Shown: positions 20,811-32,990 of the stretch, in pieces
Position numbering within the stretch: position 1 is the stretch's first letter
Layout: each line of letters starts with the position of its first letter
From: Coleophoma eucalyptorum
Lineage: Eukaryota; Ascomycota; Leotiomycetes; Helotiales; Dermateaceae
Reading direction: 5' to 3'
Length of the DNA stretch: 64,000 nt
Assembly: GCA_026120035.1 (NCBI GenBank)
Contig: JALRME010000076.1
Coordinates: 1-64,000 of the forward strand
The notes under the pieces: generated by a model
What the model was told of the DNA's origin: nothing
Seen by the model: the letters and a program-made list of their open reading frames with translations, nothing else
Databases searched by the model: none
Translations under genes and position numbers: made by a program

Positions 20811-23800
20811 CGAGAGAGAGGGATACGTGGGAAGTGAAAAGGGTTGGAATTTTTGCAGGTGGTCATTGGAGATACAGTTCGGCATTGCTTTGGTGCGTTA
20901 GCGGGATTCTTGTTGGGGTCATATATGTAATGGTATCAAATTCAATCTGTCAAGCCGGGATGATGCTAAGGTTATCGACGCTTTCTCTACCTACATATAT
21001 GATCAGAGCATGGCAAGAGGGGTAGCAAGAATATCTCCTCGCAAATTCTCATCGGTGGACCAAAAAACCTCTTTTTTTTGCCAAGGCAAACAATGGTACC
21101 TTGAAGAATGGGACGACAAAAGTATGGCTCCTGATGAAATTGTTAACTTTACCCGAGCTAGAGTATGGATATAAAGGGGGAAAGGGAAATTGGTGCTTCT
21201 GACAATTGCCGATATTGAGATCGGGCAGGTACCTTAGCATGCACCTGCACTCCATATATACATCCATCATTTCCAGTTAGTGTAGCATTACCAAGATTGA
21301 CCCAAACCTTCATTATTCTAGCTTAACATTCAGGACTGGGTTCCACGAAGTCATTCGTGCTGGCTGGCACGTTTGAAGCCTCTACTGATAGGAGTCCCAA
21401 AACGGAAATCACTAGATTTTCAATATATCACAACCATCTCTTTATTATCCCTTGCTTGCTACAATCGTGTGCTTTAATCTTGTCCACTATGCCCAGCTTT
21501 ACCGTTGTCATTAGAATTAAGACCTCTAAATCCATGGCCATTGATAACCCGCGAATTCCAACACGATTGGGAGCCCCTCAATTTACAATTGAATAGAAAA
21601 GAATGGCAGACAAGCAAGGTTCATGATTTTCTACTGTAAAATACTCTTACTCAACAGGAAAAGCGGCCATTCTGTTCAGCTCACATGTAAATGTTTTTAA
21701 CATTCAAGTCAGCGTTGAAGATTCGTCAGCACAGCACCAAGCTCGTGAAGAAAGAAAGTCACGCTCCAAGAATTCATCGGATCACAACTAAGCGACCAAG
21801 GGTGACATGCATGATCGCAGTTTGGATGGAAGGCTCTCTCTCCGTACAGCATGCAGCTGGCTGCCACCGAGACGTCAGTGAACGAGGGTCCAGTGATTAA
21901 TCATTAAAGACTAATCAGGGCAAGCTTGAGCCCCCGATTGTGCGTATTACTGAAAGTAGGCATGAAAAGCTGCCGCAGCTCCATCAACAATGATTCTACC
22001 CGAAACAGATTAGCTCCCATGAAAATGCCTTACAAGGCTGAATGTGGACCTGTAGGGCTTATTGGTACACCGTGCATAAATCTTGCCAGCACTATTTCCT
22101 CAATCACGGACAGCATCCAAATTCGTTCGAACACTTTGCGCACTCATCAACATCCAACTACCACATCAAAAAAATCTGGATTCACCCATAAATGCACCCT
22201 TTCGATGGCTTCTGTCACTAGGAAGCCGCAGTTTCCAGGCGTTGTCATTGGTACTGTACATGCGCCGTATTGTTTGCACCAACAACGACACTGCCGATAT
22301 TCTTATGGAATTTTCCGGTGGTTGCTGGTACAGTGTTATCGGTAATCTCTTTCTATTGGAGAGAATGAATTACATATTTTCTGCCAAGAGTATGCCATGG
22401 AACAATACGAAACTGGAATATGACATGGGTCCTGAAGAGACGGTGCCGTCCCTGTTGGTATTGAAAAATTCACTTGAAGGGAGGGATTGCGGAAGCTAGT
22501 GAGAGGTGGAGTGGCTGGGTAGCGATGCAGGATTCGCAAATCGTGTCAAGGAGTCTTTGATTCTGTTACAGAAAATATTTGCTCGAAAGACTGCGGGAGC
22601 GGAGTCATGGGATGTCAGAACGTGGGGTGAAGGATAACGAGTTATGAACTTTAATAGAATTATTTACTACTGTAACGCTTTTAAATTTCTTTCTTGTATT
22701 TTGCAGTATTTATTGAGGATAATCTCATTTCTTCTTGAAGATCTGCTGTCTTAGTAACGACGACCACGTTGAAGTCCGTCGCCGTACTTCTCACATGTGG
22801 AGATGAGATGACGAATAACAGTTGTAACAGGATTGATATTTTTGCCTTTACCGAAACCAAACTAGTAAATTTATACTATAGTACACTCTGAAATTAATGA
22901 GCGCACACTTTTGGATTAGAATAACAGGCATGTTCATGTTCTTGATTTGCTAGGTTGCCCCTATTCAGCCTGTGAATTTTGCCTTACTTTCCTTATAGCC
23001 TCAGACTTCCTTTCAAGCCTCTTCTGCATCTTGTCGTAATCACATTGTAGGCTCACTCTCTTATATCCCGCCTTCAACCGTGGTCGTGACGATGGTTCTG
23101 GTACCTTACTAGTAGGCACAGCCATATTTGCTAAAGTTGAACGAGAATCCGACGGATCATGTTCCATTTATCTGCAATGAATTCTCAAATCCTAGACAAT
23201 AAGCCGCCATTCATTGTACGACTGGAGCTCTTGGCTTTCACCGTCGTTATGTTCTACGCGAATCCGGTAGAGAGCGCTGTTGTGACCATAGCCAATGTCT
23301 ACGAGACGATGATATCCCCTGGCCTATAGTGAAGGGCTTAAGCCGTTTCGAAGGTTTGCCGTAAGCTGCCATTGAGAAGTATCTAGTCCAAAAAGTTGAT
23401 GGAGGCTCATAGGAAGCCATTTATTTTGATCCTGAACGGTGAATTGAAACAGGATTTCGTACTGAGCGGCAGGAACCATGACAACGCCAGCATTCGTCGC
23501 CATAGAAGAATTGAGCAAGCAATTTGCATATACATATAAAGGGGACTTGAATTTCAGGCCAATTTCAATTGCGTTTCCATCTTCCGGAAATTCGGTAATG
23601 TATCAAAGCTGCTCATCTCTATGTATTCGCCTTTCTACTCCTTGGACTGGCTTAGCACGCATGGCCTTCATAGAATCGAGATAGAAGGTGGATCTCAAAA
23701 CCATCATCCCGTAAGAGAAGCTCTACGAGGTTGCAGAATCCATGAGGGCATCGAGCATTATGTGATGTGTAAGACCCCTCCGCTCGCGTTCCTCGCCATG

Positions 23801-26459
23801 GTATCTGTATTTGAGGAAGGCCATAACTTGAGATCATTTGACAGGAAAATTATATCTACATTCATGTTGACAGTAAAACAGAGGTACCTTCCTCAAATCT
23901 ATAGAGAGCTAGACTGTGCAGCAATAAGATCAAAATAGCGACGTAGAGGATCGATGTCGAGAATACTTTGCTTTTTCATAGCTTTGGTTGCATAGGAGAT
24001 TAATCCTGATCAGCGTAGGATCAGACGTGGAACGGATGCCTATCCCCGGCGTCGAAGGTGCGATGCCATGCGACTTACTTCAGATTTACGATGACCAAAA
24101 TTGCATAAAGTGCCTTCTCCAATGGAAGGCAAAGTGGATCAATCAATATCAAGGTTCATGAGCACCCGCTTCCTTCGAATTCCTATCAAAATGAAAGCCG
24201 TCCTGTTTTGTCCTGAGGCTTTTGGAGCTTATCGTGACACGACCTGGGAAAATCTTGGGTACAATATTCCGCCCAAGACAAGTCGGATGTCCGGAGCGAC
24301 GGATGTTGCTTTGCAACTATTCTAAGCTTCAATCGCATATTAAGTCGAAGCCGCGACACTTTTGCCTCGCGTCAACTACAAAGCCATTTCTAATGACACA
24401 TTACTCACCTTTTCATTCTCCTGTCGGTCTAGTGAAGGAAGGCCTGTCTCCCAAATGGACTCAAACTAGGCTATTACGATGTCCAAACAAAGGTGTAGCC
24501 ATCACGGTAAGCGCAAAAGCAATCGTTTGCACACCATTGTGAAATGAAAGACCATACTTATCTCTACATTCATCTGGAGGTCAATAAATACGACTTTCTA
24601 CTCTCCTAGAGGTGTCGAGCAGGTTTAGGTTACCATTGACGAAGGTCGATTTGGACTTCCTACCGACTAATCACTTTATTAAGGCTGGTGAAGCAGGGGC
24701 AAAACACGTCAATGACGCTGGTCTTCTTGATCTACAGAGCATAGCAAACCTTAAAATTGATTGTAAATGTTCAAGAGCTTCAGCTTCCTCTAGTGAGCAT
24801 TAAACCTCTTACGAGCCCTCAGAGTACCGTCATCGCGTTGAACCTCTCCAATATTTTGGCCTTAGCATGCAGCCTTAAGAATCTTGATTTCACGCTAACA
24901 TAGGATGAGAAACGCTCAATTAGAATTGCTTTAATGCCCCTTGGATAAAAGTTTTCTATGATAACTTTTGGTTGCATTTTGTCAGCTTGAAATTTCTAGG
25001 AACACGAGTTCCCCACACCCAGGATATAAATCTCCAATAACTTAGCATCTAGATGCCCTAACCGCAGGGCATCGCATTCATATGGACGCCAATTGTCATC
25101 ATAAAATTCCTTCCTATTCAGAGCCAACCAGAAGTTGCATTCAAATCCCTCAGGGAAGATCGTGAGAAGTTCGCTATAGGTGCTACCTAAGATGTTGACT
25201 CCATCACCGCTAATGTGCAGGCGCCTCAAAGATGAAACATAAGTCAAGAGAAACCCTGCCAATAGATAGCAAGATTGGTCATTGGATACGGCTGACAGAA
25301 TGGGAGTGGTCTGACCGAGGCTCGATTGATTCTCTGGAAGGAATAAATCCCATCCTTTAGACGATTGTTAAATTGTAGAGCTTCATCGTTGCTCATTCTA
25401 TGATCCTTCTAAGGAATGCACCCTTATTGGTTATATGCAGTTCTAAGCCTCTACACGCCTAGCTGAAATCATCCAAGCCATAAACTTGGTAGGTTGATAA
25501 TATGATCTAAGGCCTCCCAATTTGTATCCCAGGAGTCTTTCGTCTTGTTTTCATGATGTAGGCCCATATATGTGTTCCAAGGTAGGTCAAGAGTTCCGGC
25601 CGAGTAACCTCGTATGTCCATCAGGTTCCTATGCCTAGGAGCTAACAAAGCTTGTTTGTTAGAGGTTTTCAATAGCAGAGATCGATTATTTTGGCCGTGA
25701 AATATATCTTCCAGGTGCTATAGGGGTTATTCGGAGAGTTATTGGTTGCGAGGCTAATAAAGAGTGGAAATGGAGGGCAAGAAAGAGGTGTAGACTGTGT
25801 GCCTTCGGCTCGTGATAGGGCGGCGAGAGGCTTCTGAGTTCCTTGGATCACCTCTTTCACCTTGCATATCCTTAGACATATACCAAGAGATTACAGGTCG
25901 TGAATAATTTCAATTCGTATGATTTATAGTTACATAGGTAAGTTATAGAATTATCAAACAGGGAGTTTGCCAAGACATACCCCAGACTAGTACTAGTGCG
26001 ACACTAAAAGTCACCCGTGGCAGTTAAAGGTGTATATAATAAGCGCATCTCCCCTTGCCTTCTTGTAATTGCCATTGTTTTTAATACACAATATGTCACT
26101 GTAATAGCTCAAACGGTATTAAAACTCTGCATACTTTACGTACCTTAGCTAACTTTCGCATTAGTTAAGTTAAGCTGTATTAGTAGACAGTAATTTGCGA
26201 TTATATCTGGCTCAACGAATATGTCTACTTGTTGCTCCTATCGCCAAGTGACTGGCCATAATAGCCACAAAGCATTTTACGAATATCCTTCCCGTGTCTA
26301 TATAGTAGAGCATAGAAAGACATGCTGGCGACACGTAAGTACTATACACTATAATTAGTACTAGAATTGACAGGGTTAACATATTCTTAGAACGCGGATA
26401 TATTGAAACTCCGGCTTCAGTTTGCTATGCACAAGATTAGACACGATCGGGTTAAGCTT
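20811..26459. other. 5.6 kb gene-poor relic region
   Basis: No gene is supported. Open frames that were examined and not recognised: 21691-21900, 22083-22499, 24101-24325 and 24612-24803 (+), 22961-23167, 23324-23518, 24996-25262 and 25469-25672 (-). The minus-strand pieces around 25.0-25.7 kb (RRLHISGDGVNILGS, LMDIRGYSAGTLDLPW) have the flavour of a leucine-rich/F-box-like protein cut into frames, but this is a weak impression. 25.9-26.4 kb is very AT-rich. Confidence 0.35.
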
Positions 26460-26469
26460 CAACCTAATG

Positions 26470-26665
26470 TTTCTCTAAAAATGCTAGAAGGCTTTCTACA
26501 AGGACAGTGCCCAAAGCGTCAAGCTGGCAATCCTTCTAGGCAAGGTTGATACAGAGACTCTTGACAGTAGCTCCAAACTCAAGCAGCAACGAGACAATAT
26601 CCGTATAACCAGAAGCGATAGCAAGTGACAGAGGTGTCTTATGATAGTAATGACATTTGATAGGA
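26470..26665 (-). pseudogene. Ankyrin-repeat fragment
   Basis: The minus strand at about 26560-26650 reads KTPLSLAIASGYTDIVSLLL followed by EFGATVKSL, one well-formed ankyrin repeat (TPLxxA, then GxxxIVxLLLxxGA). Flanking sequence in the same frame runs into stops within a few codons on both sides and no second repeat is intact. It is the last piece of a larger ankyrin protein or was captured from one. It lies next to the Dicer-like relic on the same strand but is not part of that family. Confidence 0.65.
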
Positions 26666-26871
26666 ATTTGCAGAAGGCATTACGTCCTGTGGCCTAGGGT
26701 GGTAGAGCAGGGAGAAAAGGTTCGCGACCACAGCTGTTAAGCGCTATCTCAGTATTAGGATAATGATGCTGCGTGAAGCGACACAGGTTCACGGAACATG
26801 AGCTCCGCCTTTCCTCAAAAGTGAAATCGTTATTTACTGCATCATGCTTTGAATGTACACCTACTACATTT

Positions 26872-27545
26872 TATTGTACGACTGCCTTTAGACACGGGTA
26901 GGCCAGGAAACCGGCATTCAATATGGCAGCTTTGATAAGATGCAGCCGCCCTGGCGCCAACCTTGGCGCGTGCTCGGTCAGGTACGAGATGATAGGCATA
27001 TCGATGGCGGCATTACCGACAAATTGAAGCCGTTTGTAGGAGAGGGTGTCTACATCATTCTAACAGGAAGGATGCGTCAGGTCTTTCCTGAGAAGACAGT
27101 TATCTCTTGACTTGTACCTAAGGAAATTTTCCAGACCTCAGAAGTAGTCATCGGGCAGCTGAGAAGACCCAGAACTGTCTAAACAAGTGAGGAGGTAAAT
27201 TTTGAGGATTGTAGCAAGTATCTCGGGCAGGAGTTGGGAGGTACAGGCTGCGGTATTTTGGAGACCCCCGTCCAGGAATGCACCTTCTATCAAAGCCTCA
27301 ACAACATCTGCAAGGACTTTGGTTGAGAGCGTACGCTTCTTAGTAACAACTGGCTGGGAATAATGTGAGACATATGCTGGGGCCCACTTCTTCGCAATAA
27401 ACGGTTGGCCTCCACCCCCGCACAAGCAAGGCGAGAATTAGCAACGATCTTACCCTTGGCCCTTGAGAGGTAGCCTTCGGGCCATGATCTATAATCATGG
27501 TAGAGATAAATGGAGACTAGGAGTATTAACTAATGCAGATCTGCT
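26872..27545 (-). pseudogene. Dicer-like pseudogene fragment (RNase IIIa tail and RNase IIIb start)
   Basis: Reading the minus strand from 27545: LLVSIYLYHDYRSWPEGYLS, then AKGKIVANSRLACAGVE, then (frame change) PFIAKKWAPAYVSHY and STKVLADVVEALIEGAFLDG with LLPEIL, which is the second half of a Dicer RNase IIIa domain. After a gap comes LLRKDLTHPSC, a TAG, NDVDTLSYKRLQFVGNAAID, and HLIKAAILNAGFLA, the first half of RNase IIIb. Order and spacing fit a fungal Dicer-like 2 protein. The IIIb signature should be ERLEFLGDA; here it is KRLQFVGNA, so both acidic residues in the signature are changed, and stops and frameshifts are present. Helicase, PAZ and dsRBD parts are not seen. The functional protein would process dsRNA into small RNAs. 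Domain identity is firm. Confidence 0.82.
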
Positions 27546-29964
27546 GATACAATACGGTCTCGCCAATCCATCGAATGTATCCGGTGACCGTGGTGGTGTA
27601 CAGGATCTTCAACAAATATTGTCGTCTCTAATATATCCACTATATAGGGGTTATGTCTCAAATGATAAAGACCTTTGTTATGAAATTTCAGATCATCTGC
27701 TTGATGTCTTGGTAATTGCTGATGCTCTACCGCCCCTTCGGAAATCGTCGACAGCTCAACTTGAAAGCGTCGCGACTACAGCTATGACTCACTTTCTGTC
27801 TGCAAGCCTGCTTGATTTTTCTAACCCGTGTCACTTTAATTTATCGACCGAGGCGCAAAGCCTTGGCTTTCTTCTTCAGACAAAATTGTGCGTAGTGAGC
27901 CTTGGTAAAAATGATCCTAGTTAAGCTTTTGTCCCTGATCTCCCAATACTGTAATACCAAAGCCTCAAAGCGTGTATCAATTTTTCTTGTTTAAACCCTG
28001 TAAAGCGCTGCGTATTCATTATAAATTTTCAAATGCCTGAGGCTGAGTAGAAAGACGAATCATGGATGCAAGGCACACTCGCGGCTCTGTCTGACTTGAA
28101 GTTTCTTATAACTTCAAACACTCAAGTTTGCATTATATCACAAACAAATATTAACTATTGCTTGCAACTTCTTTCCGACGAATAAACCACGATTTTAACA
28201 CATCAACAACGGCAAACATGTGGAGGTGGATTATTGCTCTCAGCTTGGTTGTTTTCTCAATTATCTCGAATACAAAGAGAGACAAGGCTGCATATAATGT
28301 CATCCGACGTATCAGAAGGAGAGCCGACAAAGTAGATGATTTGCAGAGCAATCATTCCTAGGCTATTTTATAATTCGGCGAATACGGCCTTCCAGCGATA
28401 CTATCTCCTAAGGACGCACTCGACGGCGTCTAGGGGTTTTATCTTAACTTCTCCAATAAGGAGAAGAGTCATTAAGGCTGGTGGGGGTGGGGAGCAGGGA
28501 AGGAACCTGATTAAGGAAGGAGAAACATATTATATGCTAGACGGGAAAGTTTTAATACATCGGATATTATCTCCCTGCCAAGTGCTTTGCTACCTACGCC
28601 TTTTCAAAACTATAGTAGATTTAACCGGTTCAAGCTTCTACAACATGACTCTCGTCAGGAATGGATGATGTATCGCTACCCAACGTGTCTTATGATATTA
28701 TTTGAACCGTAGTACTGGATTATCTCAAGCAAAGTCTGGGACGTGGCAGGCGTAAATGATGTTTGGGGTTTGTATATGGAAGGCTGGTAGTCTGACGACG
28801 GAGGTGAGCACCTACTATAAATCAGAAGGCTTTTGGTGGTGGGGTCGCGCCTTACCCCACAGGATGCTGCCCACCATGTGGTGACATCATTCCTAATCGC
28901 GGCCATGGGGTTCGCAACGTTTGGAATAAGGTATATTTATGTAGCATACCCTTCGATTTAGTTGCTCAGGATACTGAGAACATCCAAGGTCCCATCACGC
29001 ATCAACTACGCGCTGAATCTGATGCACAAAGCTTTGCATTGGGTCGCTAACCTTACTCGATAAGGTACCATTTTCGCGTTGGCTTGTTTCAGTTTTAAGA
29101 CTTTTAAAACCAGTTGTAAAGCAGGCGCTAGCAAGAGGAAGTAAAGTTGCCCGCGTCTACGAAAACCATAGCTTGTGAAATCACAACAGGCGCACCGCCG
29201 ATTGTGGGAGCCTGGGGGCCGGCGATTGAGGCAGGCGACCATAATATTAGGATCTGATCGTGCGTTTAAGCAATATACAAATTCGTCACTATCATTAGCG
29301 CATGGCAAAGTATTGTGCAACCCGATGTTGAGGGCATAGCAAGGAAGTCGGGGTTTATGCTGGCTTTATGATTGGTTGAGGCTGAAAGCTACCATTCGTT
29401 CCGGTTGGAATATTTCGATCTTAGCGCGCGCATAGCTTTCTCCGGCCTCCTTTTCATCAGACCAGAGGTGTAGACCCGTAATTCGAAATTTGGACAATCT
29501 CTGAATTCTGAACTTATTAGTCACCGGTCTCCTGCCCTCTTAGTGTTTTCATATGTCCACGTTTTCCCAGTTTTCACCTACGCTGTTGCAGAGGCAGTCA
29601 AATATCATTCCAATATGGCTTACCACCTGGATGCCCGGAAGTAATGTAAGCTCTAGGATCCGAAAAAATAGGGAAAAGCGGGTGTGGATTGGACAATCGG
29701 TATGGTGTTGTCGTGTTCGCTAGGAGTGAAACTTAACTCGGTGCAGGAGTTGTAGTGGGCGCGGCTGTGAGGTAACTCATAAAGCAGAGACAATGTCTTC
29801 CAACCCATGAATCTAAGGCAGCAAGAAGCTGTGGGAGTAACATTGAAAGCCTCAATAATCTCTTATGAATGATACTCGATGTGTCTGTACATGGTTCTGT
29901 ACGGACCTTAGTGTTCTAACATCTCACAATGACATCTGTAATTGATTAATTCAATCTAACTTAT
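27546..29964. other. 2.4 kb without a supported gene
   Basis: Plus-strand ORFs at 27484-27924 and 28336-28668 and a minus ORF at 29006-29320 show no family features. The first overlaps the Dicer relic and is doubtful. Confidence 0.35.
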
Positions 29965-30552
29965 TTAGGTACTATGCACATCGTAAATGATCAAGGGCTT
30001 AATAGGATAACCTTTGACTGAAAGCCCATTCTTAGAAAAGCAAACTTCGTACTTCTTTTCTTCGACACATTGGATATTACTTCCTGCCGGGTCGCAAAAC
30101 CATACTCTTATGGACTTTTCTCCTTCGACCTCTTGAGGGAAGTGCCTAAGAATTTCAAAAACCTTAGAACTAAACGTACGTAGCTTAGAGGCTTAGCAAA
30201 GTCCACTTGAAATACTCTGATACTTACATTTTCTTGTGGATTGATAGGTGCTCTCCAGTGTTCGCATGCTATAAGAAAAATACCGCACCAGCGGACGATA
30301 CTCTCGTCTTGAAGCTTCGACATGTCTAAAGTACTAGCGCAATCTTCCAATTGCATTTTGAAATCTTTAAGCTGAGAAATATTAGGTGTAATTCTTCAAG
30401 CGCTTTAAAATGTGAAGACTAACTCTTTGAGAATCTCCAACATTAAATTTATGAGACTCACACCACGTCTTGTATGCAATGTCGAAAATGTTAATGGGTC
30501 GTAGGACATCCTTATCGTCGACCTCCAATTTGATAGTTGCATTTGGACTCAT
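29965..30552 (-). CDS. Three-exon hypothetical protein, 156 residues
   Basis: Exons 30552-30424, 30371-30228 and 30162-29965 join through GT-AG introns of 52 and 65 bp (donors GTTAGT and GTAAGT), all phase 0, giving a continuous 156-residue protein starting MSPNATIKLEVDDKDVLRP. It is soluble, with six cysteines and a C-terminal segment RVWFCDPAGSNIQCVEEKKY and VCFSKNGLSVKG that looks like a beta-rich domain. No signal peptide or family was recognised. An upstream frame (30640-30718, GQHGLLARGKNITNGLNSHK) ends at another good donor but does not join in phase, so the gene may be longer or have lost an upstream exon. The consistent splicing is the main reason to believe it is real. Confidence 0.6.
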
Positions 30553-31020
30553 GATACTGTAGTGGTGATGATAAATGTCCTTGAACTATTGAGAAACGAG
30601 ATTCTGGGAAATGCACACTAACCTTATGTGAGTTGAGTCCGTTCGTGATGTTTTTCCCCCTCGCCAATAGACCATGCTGACCGTCGCGAAAAGTCTCCAC
30701 GCTTGTGGCATCCTTCAACCACCCAGATTTTACATCCTAGTCGCTTTCTGCTGACATCGAGTCTGTACACCATGCCAGTGATGTGACATGCAGATTCTAT
30801 TGTACGTGGTCAAACTGAGATCCACTTCTGTTATATAGCCGTCGAGCCAGAGCAGATCTGCTCCACTCTCCTTGCTACGCCTACAGCAGCTACCCACATT
30901 TTAACAACCCCTGCACTTCCAAGCAAGAGAGGTTCGTATAACTGCTCTCCAAACATCCTTCTAACACATCTCCAAGTGTCTAAAAGAGGCCCCAGCTGCC
31001 GGCTCTTCAATGTAGTAGCG
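30553..31020. other. Intergenic
   Basis: Contains the possible upstream exon noted for the neighbouring gene (about 30640-30718, minus); otherwise nothing recognised. Confidence 0.35.
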
Positions 31021-31021
31021 T

Positions 31022-31416
31022 CATAAGCAAGTGGGACAAATAAGTGAGTGGGACACTGGAAAACGCACCAAAAATCGCGATTTTCATATCCTTATGTTTC
31101 TTTAAATACTTGACTGAGTTTTCTAAAATTTAGCAAATAATCTTTCAATGGATACGTAAACCATATACATAGTCTTAGGTTAATATCTATTATAAATACT
31201 TAGATATAAAACTTGGGGGCCAAATAATCCATACCTTTCAATTTTTCTTTTATATTTCAACAACTATAGATCTTATGTAATCAGGGTTTAGGAAATCTCT
31301 AGATTATATATCAATAAATTTATTAATCAAGTCTTATAAGATACTATTCAAAATCGATGGGTCACTGAATTGCGAATTTTGGTGTATTTTCAAGTGTCCC
31401 ACTCGCTTATAACCTA
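31022..31416. mobile_element. About 0.4-kb MITE-like inverted-repeat element
   Basis: The left end reads GTGAGTGGGACACTGGAAAA followed by CGCACCAAAAATCGCGATT; the complement of the right end reads GCGAGTGGGACACTTGAAAA followed by TACACCAAAATTCGCAATT. These imperfect terminal inverted repeats of about 45 bp enclose AT-rich non-coding DNA. The termini resemble those of the adjacent pogo remnant (AGTGGG core), so it is probably a non-autonomous relative mobilised by a pogo transposase. Confidence 0.72.
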
Positions 31417-31445
31417 CGTTATTCAATTTAGCAATACCAACACTA

Positions 31446-32050
31446 CTAATTAGCTATAACTACATCTGAAATAGCTGAATCAGATGATTCTATAGCCTCT
31501 TGACAGGTACGTGCATTATGGCCAGGCTTACCACAGACACCACAACACCGTACCCGTGTTTCTTGCTCTACCTGCTTATTTATATCCCTCTGATCTAGTC
31601 TAAGTTAGTAGGTCGTTCGCATCTTGTATAATAAGGGCTCCTCCAAGCTGTATACGTGTTTTTGAGCCCTCCAACGTTTGCTTAAGTCTTCATTTGACCT
31701 ACGTAGTATAGAGACCTCACTATGAAGAAGGGCTACCTCGTGCATCATTGCCTTCGTGTAAGGACACAGGTTTGATCAAAGGCAGAATAGAGGTGTTTGG
31801 AAGCACAATAACCTTATATTGACTGAATCCTATAGGTCTCATACGAAGGACACAAAAAAGATCAGAAGAAACAGAAGAAAAAGAACCAATTTCCATGTCC
31901 TGTCCCCTCAACATGCTTCCTCGGTCCGAAACCCTTCTGACTCGGGTCATACCCGCTTATGCATACTGTCATCGAGTCACGTGATCTGTGTTCCTGGATA
32001 ATGCAATGTCCTGGATTATCCAATTAATCAATCTGGGCAGGTCAGGTTCT
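31446..32050 (-). pseudogene. pogo-type DDE transposase C-terminal fragment
   Basis: The minus strand reads AMMHEVALLHSEVSILRRS, NEDLSKRWRAQKHVYSLEEP, and later QVEQETRVRCCGVCGKPGHN followed by ARTCQEAIE, ending at a stop (31446-31448). This is the coiled-coil plus CCHC zinc-knuckle tail typical of fungal pogo/Fot-like transposases. Upstream parts are frame-broken and the DDE core is missing. A second copy of the 5' half lies at 34.39-34.69 kb. A terminal repeat (31-32.1 kb) flanks the right side at about 32060-32105. Confidence 0.82.
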
Positions 32051-32059
32051 CACACATTG

Positions 32060-32105
32060 GTGCAAAATGGCCCACTCGCTTATATGGCCCATTCACTTAC
32101 AAATC
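32060..32105. repeat. Terminal inverted repeat of the pogo remnant
   Basis: GGCCCACTCGCTTATATGGC followed by CCATTCACTTACAAATCACG is the complement-type end of the pogo element; it matches the ends of the neighbouring 0.4-kb element in the AGTGGG/CCCACT core and the CTTATA and ACGTTA steps. Confidence 0.65.
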
Positions 32106-32409
32106 ACGTTATTTTATCATAATATATGTATTGTAATTTGGTTAAGTTAAGATTGACGCTTAGTTAATGCATCAACCTATGAATTGTAAAGCGAAGCTGG
32201 AATAATATAGACGTCCCAGCCTTCGCATGCAATTCTCGCATATTCCCCGGAAAATCATATACTCGTTCCGAGGCTTCGCGAGGACTAAATGTAGATGGCT
32301 TAGCGTCCCCGTGTCATATGAGCTAATACCAATTTAGTCATACTTCTTGTTCCCACCCGCTTAAAATTTCTAATCCACCTAGCAGGGGTCATTATGTCCA
32401 GATCAACAA

Positions 32410-32990
32410 CCTTTTGAAACCAATTCTTTAAATACGACCAACCCCACTTTTCCTCACCCGCAAGCAGGATAGGGTCATCAATCAATCCTGGCCTGGCCGA
32501 TCCTCGCTGCACGCCTTTCTCGGCATCACGATTGGGTCATCATATCTGGACTAGAATTTCGGCTCCTATATCTTCTTACAGGGAAAGGCCATCAATCGAC
32601 ACTAGTACTTTGAACCCAATATCCTCGTCCACCAGTAAGGTAAAGTCATCATTCTCTAGTAAACACTTTTCGAGCCCGGGTGAGTTTATCAATCAATCAA
32701 TAGTGACATATTGAGCCCCATTTTTCTCAACCTCCAGCAGGGTAAGGTCATCAATTTCCACTAAACACTATGCCTTGTTCTCGGCATCAACGACACTAAT
32801 ACTCTGAACCTCATTTTTCTCATCCTCTAGCAGGGTAAGGGTCATCAATCCGACTAAACACTTTCGGTCCATAGCAGGGTAAAGTCATCAATCCGAACTA
32901 AACACTTTCGGTCTATAGCAGGGTAAAGTCATCAATCCGAACTAAACACTTTCAGTCTATAGCAGGGTAAAGTCATCATATCGGAATTAA
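32410..32990 (+). repeat. Minisatellite with GTCATCA core, locus B
   Basis: At least eight direct copies of a unit of about 45-70 bp: GCAGGGTAAAGTCATCAATC, CGAACTAAACACTTTCGGTC, TATA. The three units at 32870-32980 are nearly identical (49-bp spacing); earlier ones are degenerate and carry the GAGCCCCATTTTTCTCA segment shared with locus A at 13.1 kb. Lies directly upstream of the bZIP gene remnant. Confidence 0.88.

Noticed and set aside
27463..27924. 153-codon plus-strand open frame
   Set aside because: Its first 80 bases overlap the minus-strand Dicer-like relic, it starts at TTG (ATG only at 27484), and nothing in it matches a known family.
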